NCBI GenBank assembly: GCA_023393125.1
Contig: JAEWMQ010000095.1
Span: 124,001-188,000 of the forward strand
DNA length: 64,000 bases
Direction: 5' to 3'
From: Bacillota bacterium
GTDB lineage: Bacteria; Bacillota; Clostridia; Lachnospirales; Cellulosilyticaceae
Part shown: positions 26,635-35,148 of the stretch, in pieces
Layout of the letters: each line of letters opens with the position of its first letter
Position numbering within the stretch: the stretch's first letter is position 1
Translations under genes and position numbers: made by a program
Notes under the pieces: generated by a model
What the model saw: the letters and a program-made list of their open reading frames with translations, nothing else
The model's database searches: none
What the model was told of the DNA's origin: nothing

Positions 26635-27444
26635 ATGAGAATAAGAACAGGAAGTGTGCTAGGTTTAGCTATAAGCATGATTATAGGAGGCGCTGTTTTA
26701 TGTTTTGGGACATATGCGGCAGGTGCTGATACTTCTATTACTTGGAATAATTTAAATATTGGTTTCCATGGCGTAAACTATGGAAGTAATAATTATAATA
26801 GTGATGACTTTAACACAATTAGTGAAGAGCTAGAGAAGTTTGATAAGGTAAGTTTAAATTTAGATACTATGGACCTTGAGATTAAAATAGGGGATAATTA
26901 TCAGCTAGATGCTACGTACTTCAAAGAAGACGAATTCACATACGAAGTAAAAAAGGGTGAGCTTGTTATAAATCAAAATATGGAGCATAGTGTTTTATTT
27001 GGCTTTAATACTAAAATAGGTAAGGTGACCTTATATCTACCTAAAGGCAAGACTTTAAAGGATATGGATATTCAGCTTGGCATAGGGGAAACACATATAG
27101 AAAATGTGGTAACAGATGCATTTGAACTTAATGGGGGAGTAGGAGAAATAGTTATTAAAAATCTTGTAAGCAAAGATACAAAAGTAACGGTAGGTGTTGG
27201 GGAGGTAAAAATGCAAGGTGATTTAAAAGGAAAAACATTTATAGAAGGTGGTATTGGTAGTTTTTATTTAGAATTAGTAGGGGATGAAAAAGAATATAAT
27301 TATGATATTGAAAAAGGTATAGGAGAAACTACTATTAATAATCGAACTTATGAAGGCTTTAGCAATACCACAGAAGATAATGAGGGAGCAAATCAAATTT
27401 CTATAGAGAGTGGCATAGGGGAAATTAAAATTAAAACGAATTAA
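26635..27444 (+). CDS. DUF4097-family beta-helical membrane-anchored protein
   Basis: A 269-residue protein with an N-terminal membrane anchor or signal segment (about 8-30) and a repetitive beta-rich domain, with runs of the type MDLEIKIGD, MDIQLGIGETHIENV, GGVGEIVIKN, VGVGEVKMQG and SGIGEIKIKT, typical of DUF4097 (LiaG-like) folds. It is translationally linked to the HAAS protein. LiaG-like proteins often belong to antibiotic or envelope-stress modules, but no kinase or regulator gene is adjacent. Confidence 0.8.
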   Translation: MRIRTGSVLGLAISMIIGGAVLCFGTYAAGADTSITWNNLNIGFHGVNYGSNNYNSDDFNTISEELEKFDKVSLNLDTMDLEIKIGDNYQLDATYFKEDEFTYEVKKGELVINQNMEHSVLFGFNTKIGKVTLYLPKGKTLKDMDIQLGIGETHIENVVTDAFELNGGVGEIVIKNLVSKDTKVTVGVGEVKMQGDLKGKTFIEGGIGSFYLELVGDEKEYNYDIEKGIGETTINNRTYEGFSNTTEDNEGANQISIESGIGEIKIKTN

Positions 27445-27446
27445 TG

Positions 27447-27514
27447 AAAAAGCTACTTATAATAGCTTCTGTACTTTAAAGCGTACGAAGAAGCAGTATA
27501 AGTAGCTTTTATTT
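27447..27514 (+). terminator. Terminator between convergent genes
   Basis: AAAGCTACTTATA pairs with TATAAGTAGCTTT, with an inner stem (GCTTCTGTAC / GTACGAAGAAGC); it is flanked by A-run and TTTTATTTT. It serves the DUF4097 gene and probably the convergent AP2 gene. Confidence 0.8.
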
Positions 27515-27521
27515 TGGTATA

Positions 27522-28568
27522 TTAGGTTACAGATTTTTTAGAAGTGATATGTTTAGCAATGTGCTGTGCTATACGAGGCATATCAGGGTCGTAAATAACA
27601 GGTGTGATATCATTAATATGGCCTTGTCTTCCATATAAATAAAAAGAAGCATAATTATAAGCTTGGGCAGCTCTCTTTTCAGTAGGATAATTGCCTAGAT
27701 AAATCTGTTTTCCACCATAACCTATCAGGGCTTTAAAGCTATTTTTATCTTTACAGATACCTCTATAAAGCTTGCTAGAGGTTACTCTCTTATGTTTGCT
27801 ATGAGGTTCAAGTAAAGTAGGAGATATGGAGAGCCGATTATAAATTTCCTCATATTCATTTTTAGTTAAAAAAGGAATAGAATTAGGCACATAATCTTTT
27901 TCTATTCCGTGTGCTTTTAAAAGGTCAATGGCTTTATTATAAGCAATAGCTGCTTCTACTTCAGAATGATAATGTCCAAGTATAACGTTCTTAGTGGTAT
28001 AAATACTAGTAATATAGAGGGTAGAACTACCTTTTTCTTTTTTTGAAACCCCTTTATAAGGGTTGATGATAATGAGATTCTCTCTTCTAAAATCATAGCA
28101 GTTATTATTTTTAAAGTAGTAGTCTTTGCCTAAAACACTATGATTTTGAATATGAAATCTAGAGAGTATATTTTGCTGCGAAATATGATCTTGCGTGTAA
28201 AGATAATTACCCCTTTTATAAATTTTATAAGTCGAAAAGAAAAACAAATCCTTTAAATCAAAGAGTAAAATTATGTCTTTAGACAAATAATAACTAAAGT
28301 ATGTAGGAAAGAGATAAATTGGATTTTTAATATAAGTATGATTGTCTCTTAAGTTGCAAAGACATACTAGCTTTTTATAATTTAACGTAGTTCCTGAAAA
28401 ATCTGGAGGACCTGAGGGAAGCATCATCGTTTGTTCGGCTTCTTTAAGAATATCTTCTGCAGCCTCTAAAGAGGGAAAAGAGCCGAGGTAAATTTTATGG
28501 GTATGATATAAAAAGTAAACCTTAAATTGCACTTTATTATGCTTAATTGAGGGATAAATATAAGACAT
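27522..28568 (-). CDS. AP2/ERF-like domain protein with three repeats
   Basis: A 348-residue protein. Three segments follow the AP2 fold pattern (two or three strands with YLG-x-(Y/F), then a helix with AA-x-AY): residues about 12-46 (KIYLGSFPSLEAAEDIL), about 172-215 (YKGVSKKEKG ... GHYHSEVEAAIAYNKA) and about 268-318 (YRGICKDKNS ... KQIYLGNYPTEKRAAQAYNYA). Between the first two a region ending NNCYDFRRENLIIINPYKGV resembles the HNH-nuclease/AP2 junction of phage and intron homing endonucleases, but the expected nuclease His/Asn set is not convincingly kept. It is probably a DNA-binding protein. The gene stands alone. Confidence 0.75.
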   Translation of the reverse strand: MSYIYPSIKHNKVQFKVYFLYHTHKIYLGSFPSLEAAEDILKEAEQTMMLPSGPPDFSGTTLNYKKLVCLCNLRDNHTYIKNPIYLFPTYFSYYLSKDIILLFDLKDLFFFSTYKIYKRGNYLYTQDHISQQNILSRFHIQNHSVLGKDYYFKNNNCYDFRRENLIIINPYKGVSKKEKGSSTLYITSIYTTKNVILGHYHSEVEAAIAYNKAIDLLKAHGIEKDYVPNSIPFLTKNEYEEIYNRLSISPTLLEPHSKHKRVTSSKLYRGICKDKNSFKALIGYGGKQIYLGNYPTEKRAAQAYNYASFYLYGRQGHINDITPVIYDPDMPRIAQHIAKHITSKKSVT

Positions 28569-28729
28569 AAATTCACCACCTTTTTTATAGCATACAGCAA
28601 AAGAACTAGAAATTCATTAAAAATATACAAGAAATCAAGTAAATTTACAATATACAGGAACAGGGAAAAACAGTATAATAGATGTGTATGTTTAATCGAA
28701 AGACATTTGTTTATCATAAGGAGGAAGAA

Positions 28730-30709
28730 ATGGACGCAGTATCACAAAAAACTATTAATACCATCAGGGTGCTTGCAGCAGAAGCAATTCAAAAAGCAAA
28801 TTCAGGACATCCAGGTTTACCACTTGGTTCAGCACCTATGGCATATACATTATGGGCTGATCACATGAATCATAATCCTAAAAATCCAAAATGGGACAAC
28901 AGAGACCGTTTTGTACTTTCAGCAGGTCACGGATCAACATTACTTTATACTTTACTTCATTTATTTGAATACGGACTTACTATGGAAGATCTTAAAAACT
29001 TCCGTCAAGAAGGTAGCCTTACACCAGGACATCCAGAGTATGGTCACACAATAGGTGTAGAAACAACAACAGGACCACTTGGACAAGGGATTGCTACAGC
29101 AGTAGGTATGGCTATGGCTGAAAAACATTTAGCAGCTCACTTCAACAAAGAAGGTTTTGACCTTGTTGACCACTATTCTTATGCATTAGTTGGTGACGGT
29201 TGCTTAATGGAAGGTATTTCTTATGAAGCAGCAGCATTAGCTGGTACACTTGGACTTGGTAAATTAATCGTACTTTACGATTCAAATAACATCACTATCG
29301 AAGGGGACACACAAATTGCCTTTAGAGAAGATGTAAGAGCACGTTTTGAGGCGCAAGGTTTTGAAACTTTCCTTGTAGAAGATGGTAATGATACTAAAGC
29401 TATTTCAGAGGCAATTGCAAAAGCAAAAGCTAATACATCAAAACCAAGCTTTATTGAAATTAAAACACAAATCGGTTACGGTTGTCCTCAAAAACAAGGT
29501 AAAGCATCAGCACATGGTGAGCCATTAGGAGCAGATAACATTACAGAAATGAGAACTTTCTTAGAACATCATAATGAAGAGTTCTTTGTAGCAGATGATG
29601 TGAGAGCACATATGGCAGAGCTTGTAAAGAAAGGTGAAGCTAAAGAAGCAGCTTGGAATGAACTTTTTGCGGCTTATGAAAAAGCTTACCCTGAGCTTGC
29701 AAAAGAGTGGAAAGCTTGGCACTCAGATGAAGAAATTAGCTTAGATATCTATAACAACTACACAGATGAAGCTGGTAAAAAAGCAACACGTGTAGCTTCC
29801 TTTGAAGTGATTAATCATATGGCAGACTTAGTGCCAAACATGATTGGTGGTTCAGCTGACCTTGCACCATCAACAAAAACTTATATGAACGGAAAAGGAG
29901 ATTTTAGCGCTGAGGATTACTCAGGAAGAAATCTTCACTTTGGTATTCGTGAACACGCAATGGGTGCTGTGGCAAATGGTATTGCAGTACACGGCGGACT
30001 TAAAACATTCTGCTCTACCTTCTTTGTATTTAGTGATTATATGAAAAATCCAATGAGACTTGCAGCACTTATGAAATTACCAGTAACTTACGTGCTTACT
30101 CATGATAGCATTGGAGTAGGTGAAGATGGACCAACTCACCAACCAATTGAGCAGCTTGCAATGCTTCGTAGTACACCAAACATGGTAACTTTTAGACCAG
30201 CAGATGCTAAAGAAACAGTAGCTGCTTGGGAATATGCGCTTAATAGCAAAACTGAGCCAGTAGCTATCGTGCTTACAAGACAAGACCTTCCTTACCTTGC
30301 AAAAACAGGCGTTGAAGCTAAAAAAGGTGCTTATGTAATAGCAGGAGTAGAACCAAAAGATGCAGATATTATCCTTATTGCATCAGGTTCTGAAGTACAA
30401 CTTGTAGTAGGTGCAGTAAAAGAATTAGAAGCACAAGGTATTAAAGCTACGGCAGTAAGTATGCCATCAATGGATGTTTTTGATAAGCAACCAAAAGCAT
30501 ACAAAGATGCTGTTCTTCCTCCAAACAAAACAAAGAGAGTAGCAGTAGAAGCACTTTCTTCATTTGGTTGGCATAAATACACTGGTCTTGAAGGACAAGT
30601 GATTTCAATGGATAACTTCGGTGAATCAGCACCAGCTGGTTTAATCTTTAAGAAAAATGGATTTACAGTAGAACACGTAGTAGAAGTAGCTAAAGAAGTA
30701 TTAGCCTAA
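28730..30709 (+). CDS. tkt: Transketolase
   Basis: A thiamine-diphosphate enzyme of about 660 residues in the pentose phosphate pathway that transfers two-carbon ketol units. Motifs are SGHPGLPLGSAP at the N-terminus, the ThDP-binding GDGCLMEGISYEA ... DSNNITIEG, the Pyr-domain HFGIREHAMG and HDSIGVGEDGPTHQP, and the C-terminal domain. The ATG at 28730 has AAGGAGG at 28718-28724; an upstream in-frame ATG at 28682 lacks a site. Like the MsmX-type gene it has more C-ending codons than neighbours, which suggests high expression. Confidence 0.97.
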   Translation: MDAVSQKTINTIRVLAAEAIQKANSGHPGLPLGSAPMAYTLWADHMNHNPKNPKWDNRDRFVLSAGHGSTLLYTLLHLFEYGLTMEDLKNFRQEGSLTPGHPEYGHTIGVETTTGPLGQGIATAVGMAMAEKHLAAHFNKEGFDLVDHYSYALVGDGCLMEGISYEAAALAGTLGLGKLIVLYDSNNITIEGDTQIAFREDVRARFEAQGFETFLVEDGNDTKAISEAIAKAKANTSKPSFIEIKTQIGYGCPQKQGKASAHGEPLGADNITEMRTFLEHHNEEFFVADDVRAHMAELVKKGEAKEAAWNELFAAYEKAYPELAKEWKAWHSDEEISLDIYNNYTDEAGKKATRVASFEVINHMADLVPNMIGGSADLAPSTKTYMNGKGDFSAEDYSGRNLHFGIREHAMGAVANGIAVHGGLKTFCSTFFVFSDYMKNPMRLAALMKLPVTYVLTHDSIGVGEDGPTHQPIEQLAMLRSTPNMVTFRPADAKETVAAWEYALNSKTEPVAIVLTRQDLPYLAKTGVEAKKGAYVIAGVEPKDADIILIASGSEVQLVVGAVKELEAQGIKATAVSMPSMDVFDKQPKAYKDAVLPPNKTKRVAVEALSSFGWHKYTGLEGQVISMDNFGESAPAGLIFKKNGFTVEHVVEVAKEVLA

Positions 30710-30719
30710 TCTATTCTAT

Positions 30720-30763
30720 ATAAAAAAGGACCTAAGCTTATAATGAGCTTAGGTCCTTTTTTA
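30720..30763 (+). terminator. Terminator after transketolase
   Basis: Arms AAAAGGACCTAAGCT and AGCTTAGGTCCTTTT with a 7-base loop and a T-run. Confidence 0.93.
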
Positions 30764-30962
30764 TGAAGTTTTATAAAATTATTTTAAGGGATAAAGGTAA
30801 AAATGGCTATAAAAATAGAGCTTTTCATATAAGCTTACTGTAAGATAAGGTAATAAGTAATAAAAGACTTTAAATAACGATAAGTTTTTTAAACAAATAG
30901 TATTAAAAATTTTCAATTAGTATTATAATATGAACATGTGACAGAAGAAGGGAGGAGTATTC

Positions 30963-31406
30963 ATGAAGAAAAAGAGAAAGTTTTATAAGATAGTCTATAT
31001 AAGCTTGTGTATCAGTGTAATACTCCTCTTTATGCGTTTAACACCGACAGTAGTTGTTAATAAAGAAGTGCAGCACTCACAAAACCCATATGAGGCCACC
31101 AATGACCATAGGCTTTATAATGAGGGAATGATGTCACCAAATCATTTACTAGGTCTTATGCCTAAGAAGGTGAATGAGTTTATTGAGCAACATGTGGATG
31201 AAGAATTAATGGTTGACGGAGTAATCAGCTACTGTGAGCATTTGGCTTTATTAGACTACATTAAGAGATTGCAGCATGTACTTTATCAAATGTTTATTTG
31301 TTTAGTAGCACTCATATGTATACATACGACTAGAAAAATACTTTTAAGATATATCTATAATACAGACGGACCGAAAAGAAAATTTTCTCTAAAAACAGCA
31401 ATATAA
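30963..31406 (+). CDS. Small membrane protein of unknown function upstream of secDF
   Basis: A 147-residue protein with two hydrophobic segments (about 8-26 and 106-126) separated by an extracytoplasmic stretch of about 80 residues. No family is recognised. GGGAGGAG precedes the ATG. It is 19 bases before secDF, so the two are probably co-transcribed and it may be an accessory of the translocon, though nothing in the sequence proves that. Confidence 0.65.
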   Translation: MKKKRKFYKIVYISLCISVILLFMRLTPTVVVNKEVQHSQNPYEATNDHRLYNEGMMSPNHLLGLMPKKVNEFIEQHVDEELMVDGVISYCEHLALLDYIKRLQHVLYQMFICLVALICIHTTRKILLRYIYNTDGPKRKFSLKTAI

Positions 31407-31425
31407 ATCATAGGAGGAAATAAAA

Positions 31426-33603
31426 GTGAAAGCTAAAAAATCGACGTTCTTTATTATTGTAGCTATTATTACTGGGCTATTATTATTAGCTTTATTGGGT
31501 GCACCTCATATTAAAGGTGCTAGAGACATGCGTTTTGGTATTGATATTAGAGGTGGAGTAGAAGCTATCTATGAGCCAGTGGATTTAAATAGAGACGCAA
31601 CACCAGATGAGTTAAATGCAGCAAGAAGTGTTATTGAAACGAGACTAGATGCTAAAAACATTCTAGACAGAGAAGTTACTATAGATAAGAAAAACGGTAG
31701 AATCATCGTAAGATTCCCATGGAAGTCTGATGAAGCAGAGTTTAATCCAGAAAAAGCGATATCAGAGTTAGGTGAAACAGCTAGATTAACCTTTAGAGAC
31801 AGTGAAGGTAATGTTCTTATTGAAGGTAAGGATGTAAAAAGCAGCCGTGCTATCATGGACCAAAAAACGAATCAATATATGGTAAGCTTAGAATTTAATG
31901 AAGAAGGAGCAAAGCTTTTCGAAGAGGCTACTTCAAATCTCATTGGTCAATATCTTTTCATTTATATGGATGAGACTTATATTTCTTCACCTACGGTAAA
32001 TGGGAAAATCTCAGGTGGAGAAGCTGTTATCCAAGGTACATTTACGCTAGACGAAGCACAAGCTTTAGCAGAGAAAATCAGTTCAGGTGCATTACCTTTC
32101 TCTATGACAGCTACAAGTCACAATACTATTAGTCCAAGCCTTGGAAGCGGTGCATTAAAAGTAATGGTTATGGCAGGTATAACAGCATTCCTACTCATTT
32201 GTGTATTTATGATTAGTTATTATAGATTACCTGGCTTTATAAGTTGTATTGCTTTAACATTACAGGTAGCCGTGCAGCTTTTAGCACTTTCTGTTCCTCA
32301 ATTTACTTTAACTTTACCAGGTATAGCAGGTATTATTTTATCTTTAGGTATGGGAGTAGATGCTAACGTTATTATTAATGAACGTATTGGTGAGGAATTA
32401 AGATCAGGGAAATCTTTACCATTAGCACTTAAAGCAGGGTATAGTAGAGCATTTGCCTCTGTATTTGATGGTAACATTACCACAGCTATTGTAGCTATTA
32501 TTTTAATGGCATTAGGTTCAGGTACAATGTTATCTTTTGGATATACATTATTAGTAGGAATTGTCCTTAACTTTGTTGCAGGTATTTATACTACTCATAA
32601 ATTATTACTTTCTTTAATTAACTTTAAAGCATTTAGAAATAATAAGTTATATCATTTACCAAAAGAAAGAAAAACAATTCCTTTCTATAAGAAAAGATGG
32701 AAACTTTACAGCATTTCTATTGTAGTGATGGTAATTGGTATTGTAAGCTGCTTTACTAATGGTGTTACATTAGATACAACCTTTAAAGGTGGCGCAATGC
32801 TTACTTATACATATACAGGTGAGTTAAATGTAGAAGATGTATCTAGATTAGCAACAGACACTTTAAATAGAAATGTAACAGGACAAATTACAGAAGACTT
32901 AGCAAATAAACAGCAAAAGATTGTTTTAAGTTTAGCGGGAACAGATAGTTTGAATTCAAACGATCAAGTGAAGTTAGATGAAGCATTAGACAAAGCTTAT
33001 GCAGCTAACGAACTTAAGTTATCTGAATCTTATATGGTAGAACCTTATATTGGAAAAGAAACGTTAATGAGATCAGTCATGTCATTAACACTAGCGATGC
33101 TATTAATTGTTGCCTATGTTTGGGTTCGTTTCAAGAAAATAGGTGGGTTATCAGCAGGAGCTATGGCACTTGTGGCTTTAGGACATGATATACTTGTTAT
33201 TTTCTTTACCTTTGTAGTACTTAGAATTCCATTAGATACTAACTTTATAGCAGTAGCCTTAACTATTATAGGTTACTCAATCAATGATACAGTTGTTATT
33301 TATGACCGTATCCGTGAAAATATGGCACTTAATAAGAAGGATATGGAAGTATTAATGGATAACAGTTTAACACAAACCTTAACACGTTCTATTAATACCA
33401 GCGTTACAACAAGTATTAGTGTTCTCATCATGTATATTTTTGCATACCTTTACGGTATTGAATCTATCAAAGTCTTTGCACTTCCTATGATGATGGGTGT
33501 TATAAGCGGTTGCTTCTCTTCTGTATGTTTAGCAGGACCACTTTGGGTATCTTGGAAGAACAATAAGAGAATTAATAAGAAAGCAAATGTAAAAACTGCT
33601 TAA
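31426..33603 (+). CDS. secDF: Fused protein-export membrane protein SecDF
   Basis: A 725-residue single polypeptide containing both SecD and SecF (separate in many bacteria). SecD motifs are RFGIDIRGGVEAIYEP, the P1 head domain and GMGVDANVIINERIGEE. The SecF half starts near residue 425 with its own helices, VTLDTTFKGGAMLTYTYTG and GYSINDTVVIYDRIREN. Twelve membrane helices are expected. SecDF uses the ion gradient to help complete translocation of exported proteins. The start has AGGAGG. A hairpin follows the stop. Confidence 0.96.
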   Translation: MKAKKSTFFIIVAIITGLLLLALLGAPHIKGARDMRFGIDIRGGVEAIYEPVDLNRDATPDELNAARSVIETRLDAKNILDREVTIDKKNGRIIVRFPWKSDEAEFNPEKAISELGETARLTFRDSEGNVLIEGKDVKSSRAIMDQKTNQYMVSLEFNEEGAKLFEEATSNLIGQYLFIYMDETYISSPTVNGKISGGEAVIQGTFTLDEAQALAEKISSGALPFSMTATSHNTISPSLGSGALKVMVMAGITAFLLICVFMISYYRLPGFISCIALTLQVAVQLLALSVPQFTLTLPGIAGIILSLGMGVDANVIINERIGEELRSGKSLPLALKAGYSRAFASVFDGNITTAIVAIILMALGSGTMLSFGYTLLVGIVLNFVAGIYTTHKLLLSLINFKAFRNNKLYHLPKERKTIPFYKKRWKLYSISIVVMVIGIVSCFTNGVTLDTTFKGGAMLTYTYTGELNVEDVSRLATDTLNRNVTGQITEDLANKQQKIVLSLAGTDSLNSNDQVKLDEALDKAYAANELKLSESYMVEPYIGKETLMRSVMSLTLAMLLIVAYVWVRFKKIGGLSAGAMALVALGHDILVIFFTFVVLRIPLDTNFIAVALTIIGYSINDTVVIYDRIRENMALNKKDMEVLMDNSLTQTLTRSINTSVTTSISVLIMYIFAYLYGIESIKVFALPMMMGVISGCFSSVCLAGPLWVSWKNNKRINKKANVKTA

Positions 33604-33631
33604 AACTTTATAATAAAAGAAAATCACAAAT

Positions 33632-33664
33632 AGGCGTAAGCTTGCTAGCTTGCGCTTATTTATA
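33632..33664 (+). terminator. Terminator after secDF
   Basis: GCGTAAGC pairs with GCTTGCGC (one G-U pair), followed by TTATTTAT. Confidence 0.65.
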
Positions 33665-33709
33665 TGCAAAAAATATAAATTTAAATAATAGCAGATATAG
33701 CGAAGTACC

Positions 33710-33911
33710 GCCAGATCAGAAGAGAATGGTGCTTGGTTTCGGTTGCTGTCTCAGTTCGCTAAGCAGTTCTAAACTCGCAAATCTTATGAACGGCTGAAAA
33801 CTCGCTGACGCTCAAACACTCAGCCTAAAACCCATAAGATTTCCTTCGTTAAGAACTGCTAAGCTCACCTCCAAGGCACCCTACACCAATCCCCATCCCC
33901 TCCTGCCTGGC
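33710..33911 (-). repeat. Structured repeat, copy C
   Basis: Sense on the minus strand. The inner stem AAATCTTATG (33779-33788) pairs with CATAAGATTT (33833-33842); the middle stem CAGTTCT pairs with AGAACTG; the outer stem GCCAG (33710-33714) pairs with CTGGC (33907-33911). The changed bases relative to other copies are compensated on the opposite arm. It lies within the 818-base gene-free stretch 33604-34421, 155 bases from copy D and inverted relative to it. Confidence 0.75.
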
Positions 33912-34065
33912 TACTACTTTACCCAAATAAACGACTAAGAAGCTTTATGCGTTATGATGTTGAGGCAAAACATGAGAAAATCGCTTGTAAGTTTAACATG
34001 GCATTATATTTTTCTCTTCATTCACATTAATGTATAAATTTTCTTAGTAGTTTATTCTTGTAAAA

Positions 34066-34273
34066 CAGTAGCTATGTAGGGAGACTGGTGGAATTGCTGG
34101 AAGATGCCTTGGAGCAGAGCTTAGAAACTCTTAATGAAGTAATCCTTATGGGTTTTAGGGTGAGTGTCTGAGCCTAGCGAGTTTTCACCCGTTCATAAGG
34201 ATTACGAATTTAGAGTTTCTTAGCAAAGTGAGATAGCAGCTGTAAGCAAGTACACTAGTCGGACTACATAGCG
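34066..34273 (+). repeat. Structured repeat, copy D
   Basis: Sense on the plus strand. The outer stem GCTATGTAG (34071-34079) pairs with CTACATAGC (34264-34272), GACTGGT with ACTAGTC, AGAAACTCT with AGAGTTTCT, and the inner stem GTAATCCTTATG (34139-34150) with CATAAGGATTAC (34194-34205). The unpaired AGATGCCTTGGAGC is conserved with copy B. Confidence 0.75.
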
Positions 34274-34421
34274 GTAGTTTAACTATATACAGTATTATTC
34301 AAATTTCTGTTTGTATAGCCGAACGATTACGATTATTTATAAATATTGTGAATAAATATGTTGAGAAGCGTTTAGGAGGCTAGTATAATGAAAAAGAATT
34401 ATATAGAAAAGAGGTAGGTAG

Positions 34422-34727
34422 ATGGTTAAGCATATTGTAATGTGGCAAGTAGCAGAGCATGAAGTTCATGGAACAAAGGAAGAAGTAATGCTTAAGATAA
34501 AAGAACAACTTGAGGGGCTTAAGGGGCAGATAGAAGGACTTTTAACGATAGAAGTAGGTATTAATTTTAATGATTCACCAGCAGCTTATGATGTAGTCCT
34601 TTATTCGGAATTTGTAGATGCAGCTGCTTTAGATTATTACCAAGCTCATGAGAAACATTTAGCTGTAGCAAATCAGCTAGTAAGACAAATAGCTACTAGT
34701 AGAGCGGTAGTTGATTATACAGTTTAA
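34422..34727 (+). CDS. Dabb (stress-responsive A/B barrel) family protein
   Basis: A 101-residue protein of the dimeric alpha/beta-barrel (Dabb) superfamily. Typical features are MVKHIVMWQVAE at the start, a helix with KEQLEGLKGQIEGL, the IEVGINFN strand, YDVVLYSEFVDAAALDYYQAHEKH and the C-terminal R-x-VVDYTV strand. The family fold is secure; the bacterial members have varied or unknown roles. AGAGGTAGGTAG precedes the ATG. It is a single gene after repeat copies C and D. Confidence 0.88.
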   Translation: MVKHIVMWQVAEHEVHGTKEEVMLKIKEQLEGLKGQIEGLLTIEVGINFNDSPAAYDVVLYSEFVDAAALDYYQAHEKHLAVANQLVRQIATSRAVVDYTV

Positions 34728-35060
34728 TATGCATTTTTATAAATAAACAATTTGAAACAAAGCTGTAAAAAAGTGGTATAAAATAAAATACAAAAGTAAT
34801 GTTTTTAACATAAAGAATTCACTTAAGTGCTTTCATAAACAACATGTCCACATTAAACATCCGAAAATAGCTAGTGTTTTCAAGTTATACACAAAGTTAT
34901 ACACATTATCCACAAAAAATAAATAAGTTTATACAATTTTATGTTTACTGCATGTTTATAAAAATGTGGATAAAAGTAAGAAAATAATAAATATCAAAGG
35001 CTTGTCCTGATTTTTAATAGAAAATATTTTTATTAAAGTATAAAAAGATAAAAAAACTGA
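34728..35060. other. Gene-free stretch holding a DnaA-box cluster
   Basis: Apart from the DnaA boxes described separately, the stretch is very AT-rich. A near-consensus box ATGTCCACA also lies near 34843. No open reading frame with a ribosome binding site was found. Confidence 0.5.
34885..34973. promoter_or_regulatory. DnaA-box cluster
   Basis: Three head-to-tail matches to TTATNCACA lie on the plus strand: TTATACACA (34885-34893), TTATACACA (34897-34905) and TTATCCACA (34906-34914). A fourth, TGTGGATAA (34965-34973), is TTATCCACA on the minus strand. The surrounding DNA is AT-rich. No dnaA, dnaN or rpmH gene is near, so a regulatory DnaA-binding cluster is more likely than the chromosomal origin. 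Confidence 0.7.
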
Positions 35061-35089
35061 TTGACTATTAATTCTTTAATGTGTATAAT
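35061..35089 (+). promoter_or_regulatory. SigmaA-type promoter of amino-acid ABC operon
   Basis: TTGACT (35061-35066), 17-base spacer, TATAAT (35084-35089); 60 bases upstream of the solute-binding protein gene. Confidence 0.85.
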
Positions 35090-35148
35090 TATTCATATCG
35101 AATAGAAGAATAGATTATTTAAATAAAGATCTAGAGGGGGATTATGTA

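Noticed and set aside
22017..34273. Intact insertion sequence for the structured repeats
   Set aside because: None of the four copies contains a transposase-sized open frame.
34885..34973. Chromosomal replication origin
   Set aside because: DnaA boxes alone are not enough; dnaA, dnaN, rpmH, gyrB and recF are all missing from the neighbourhood.
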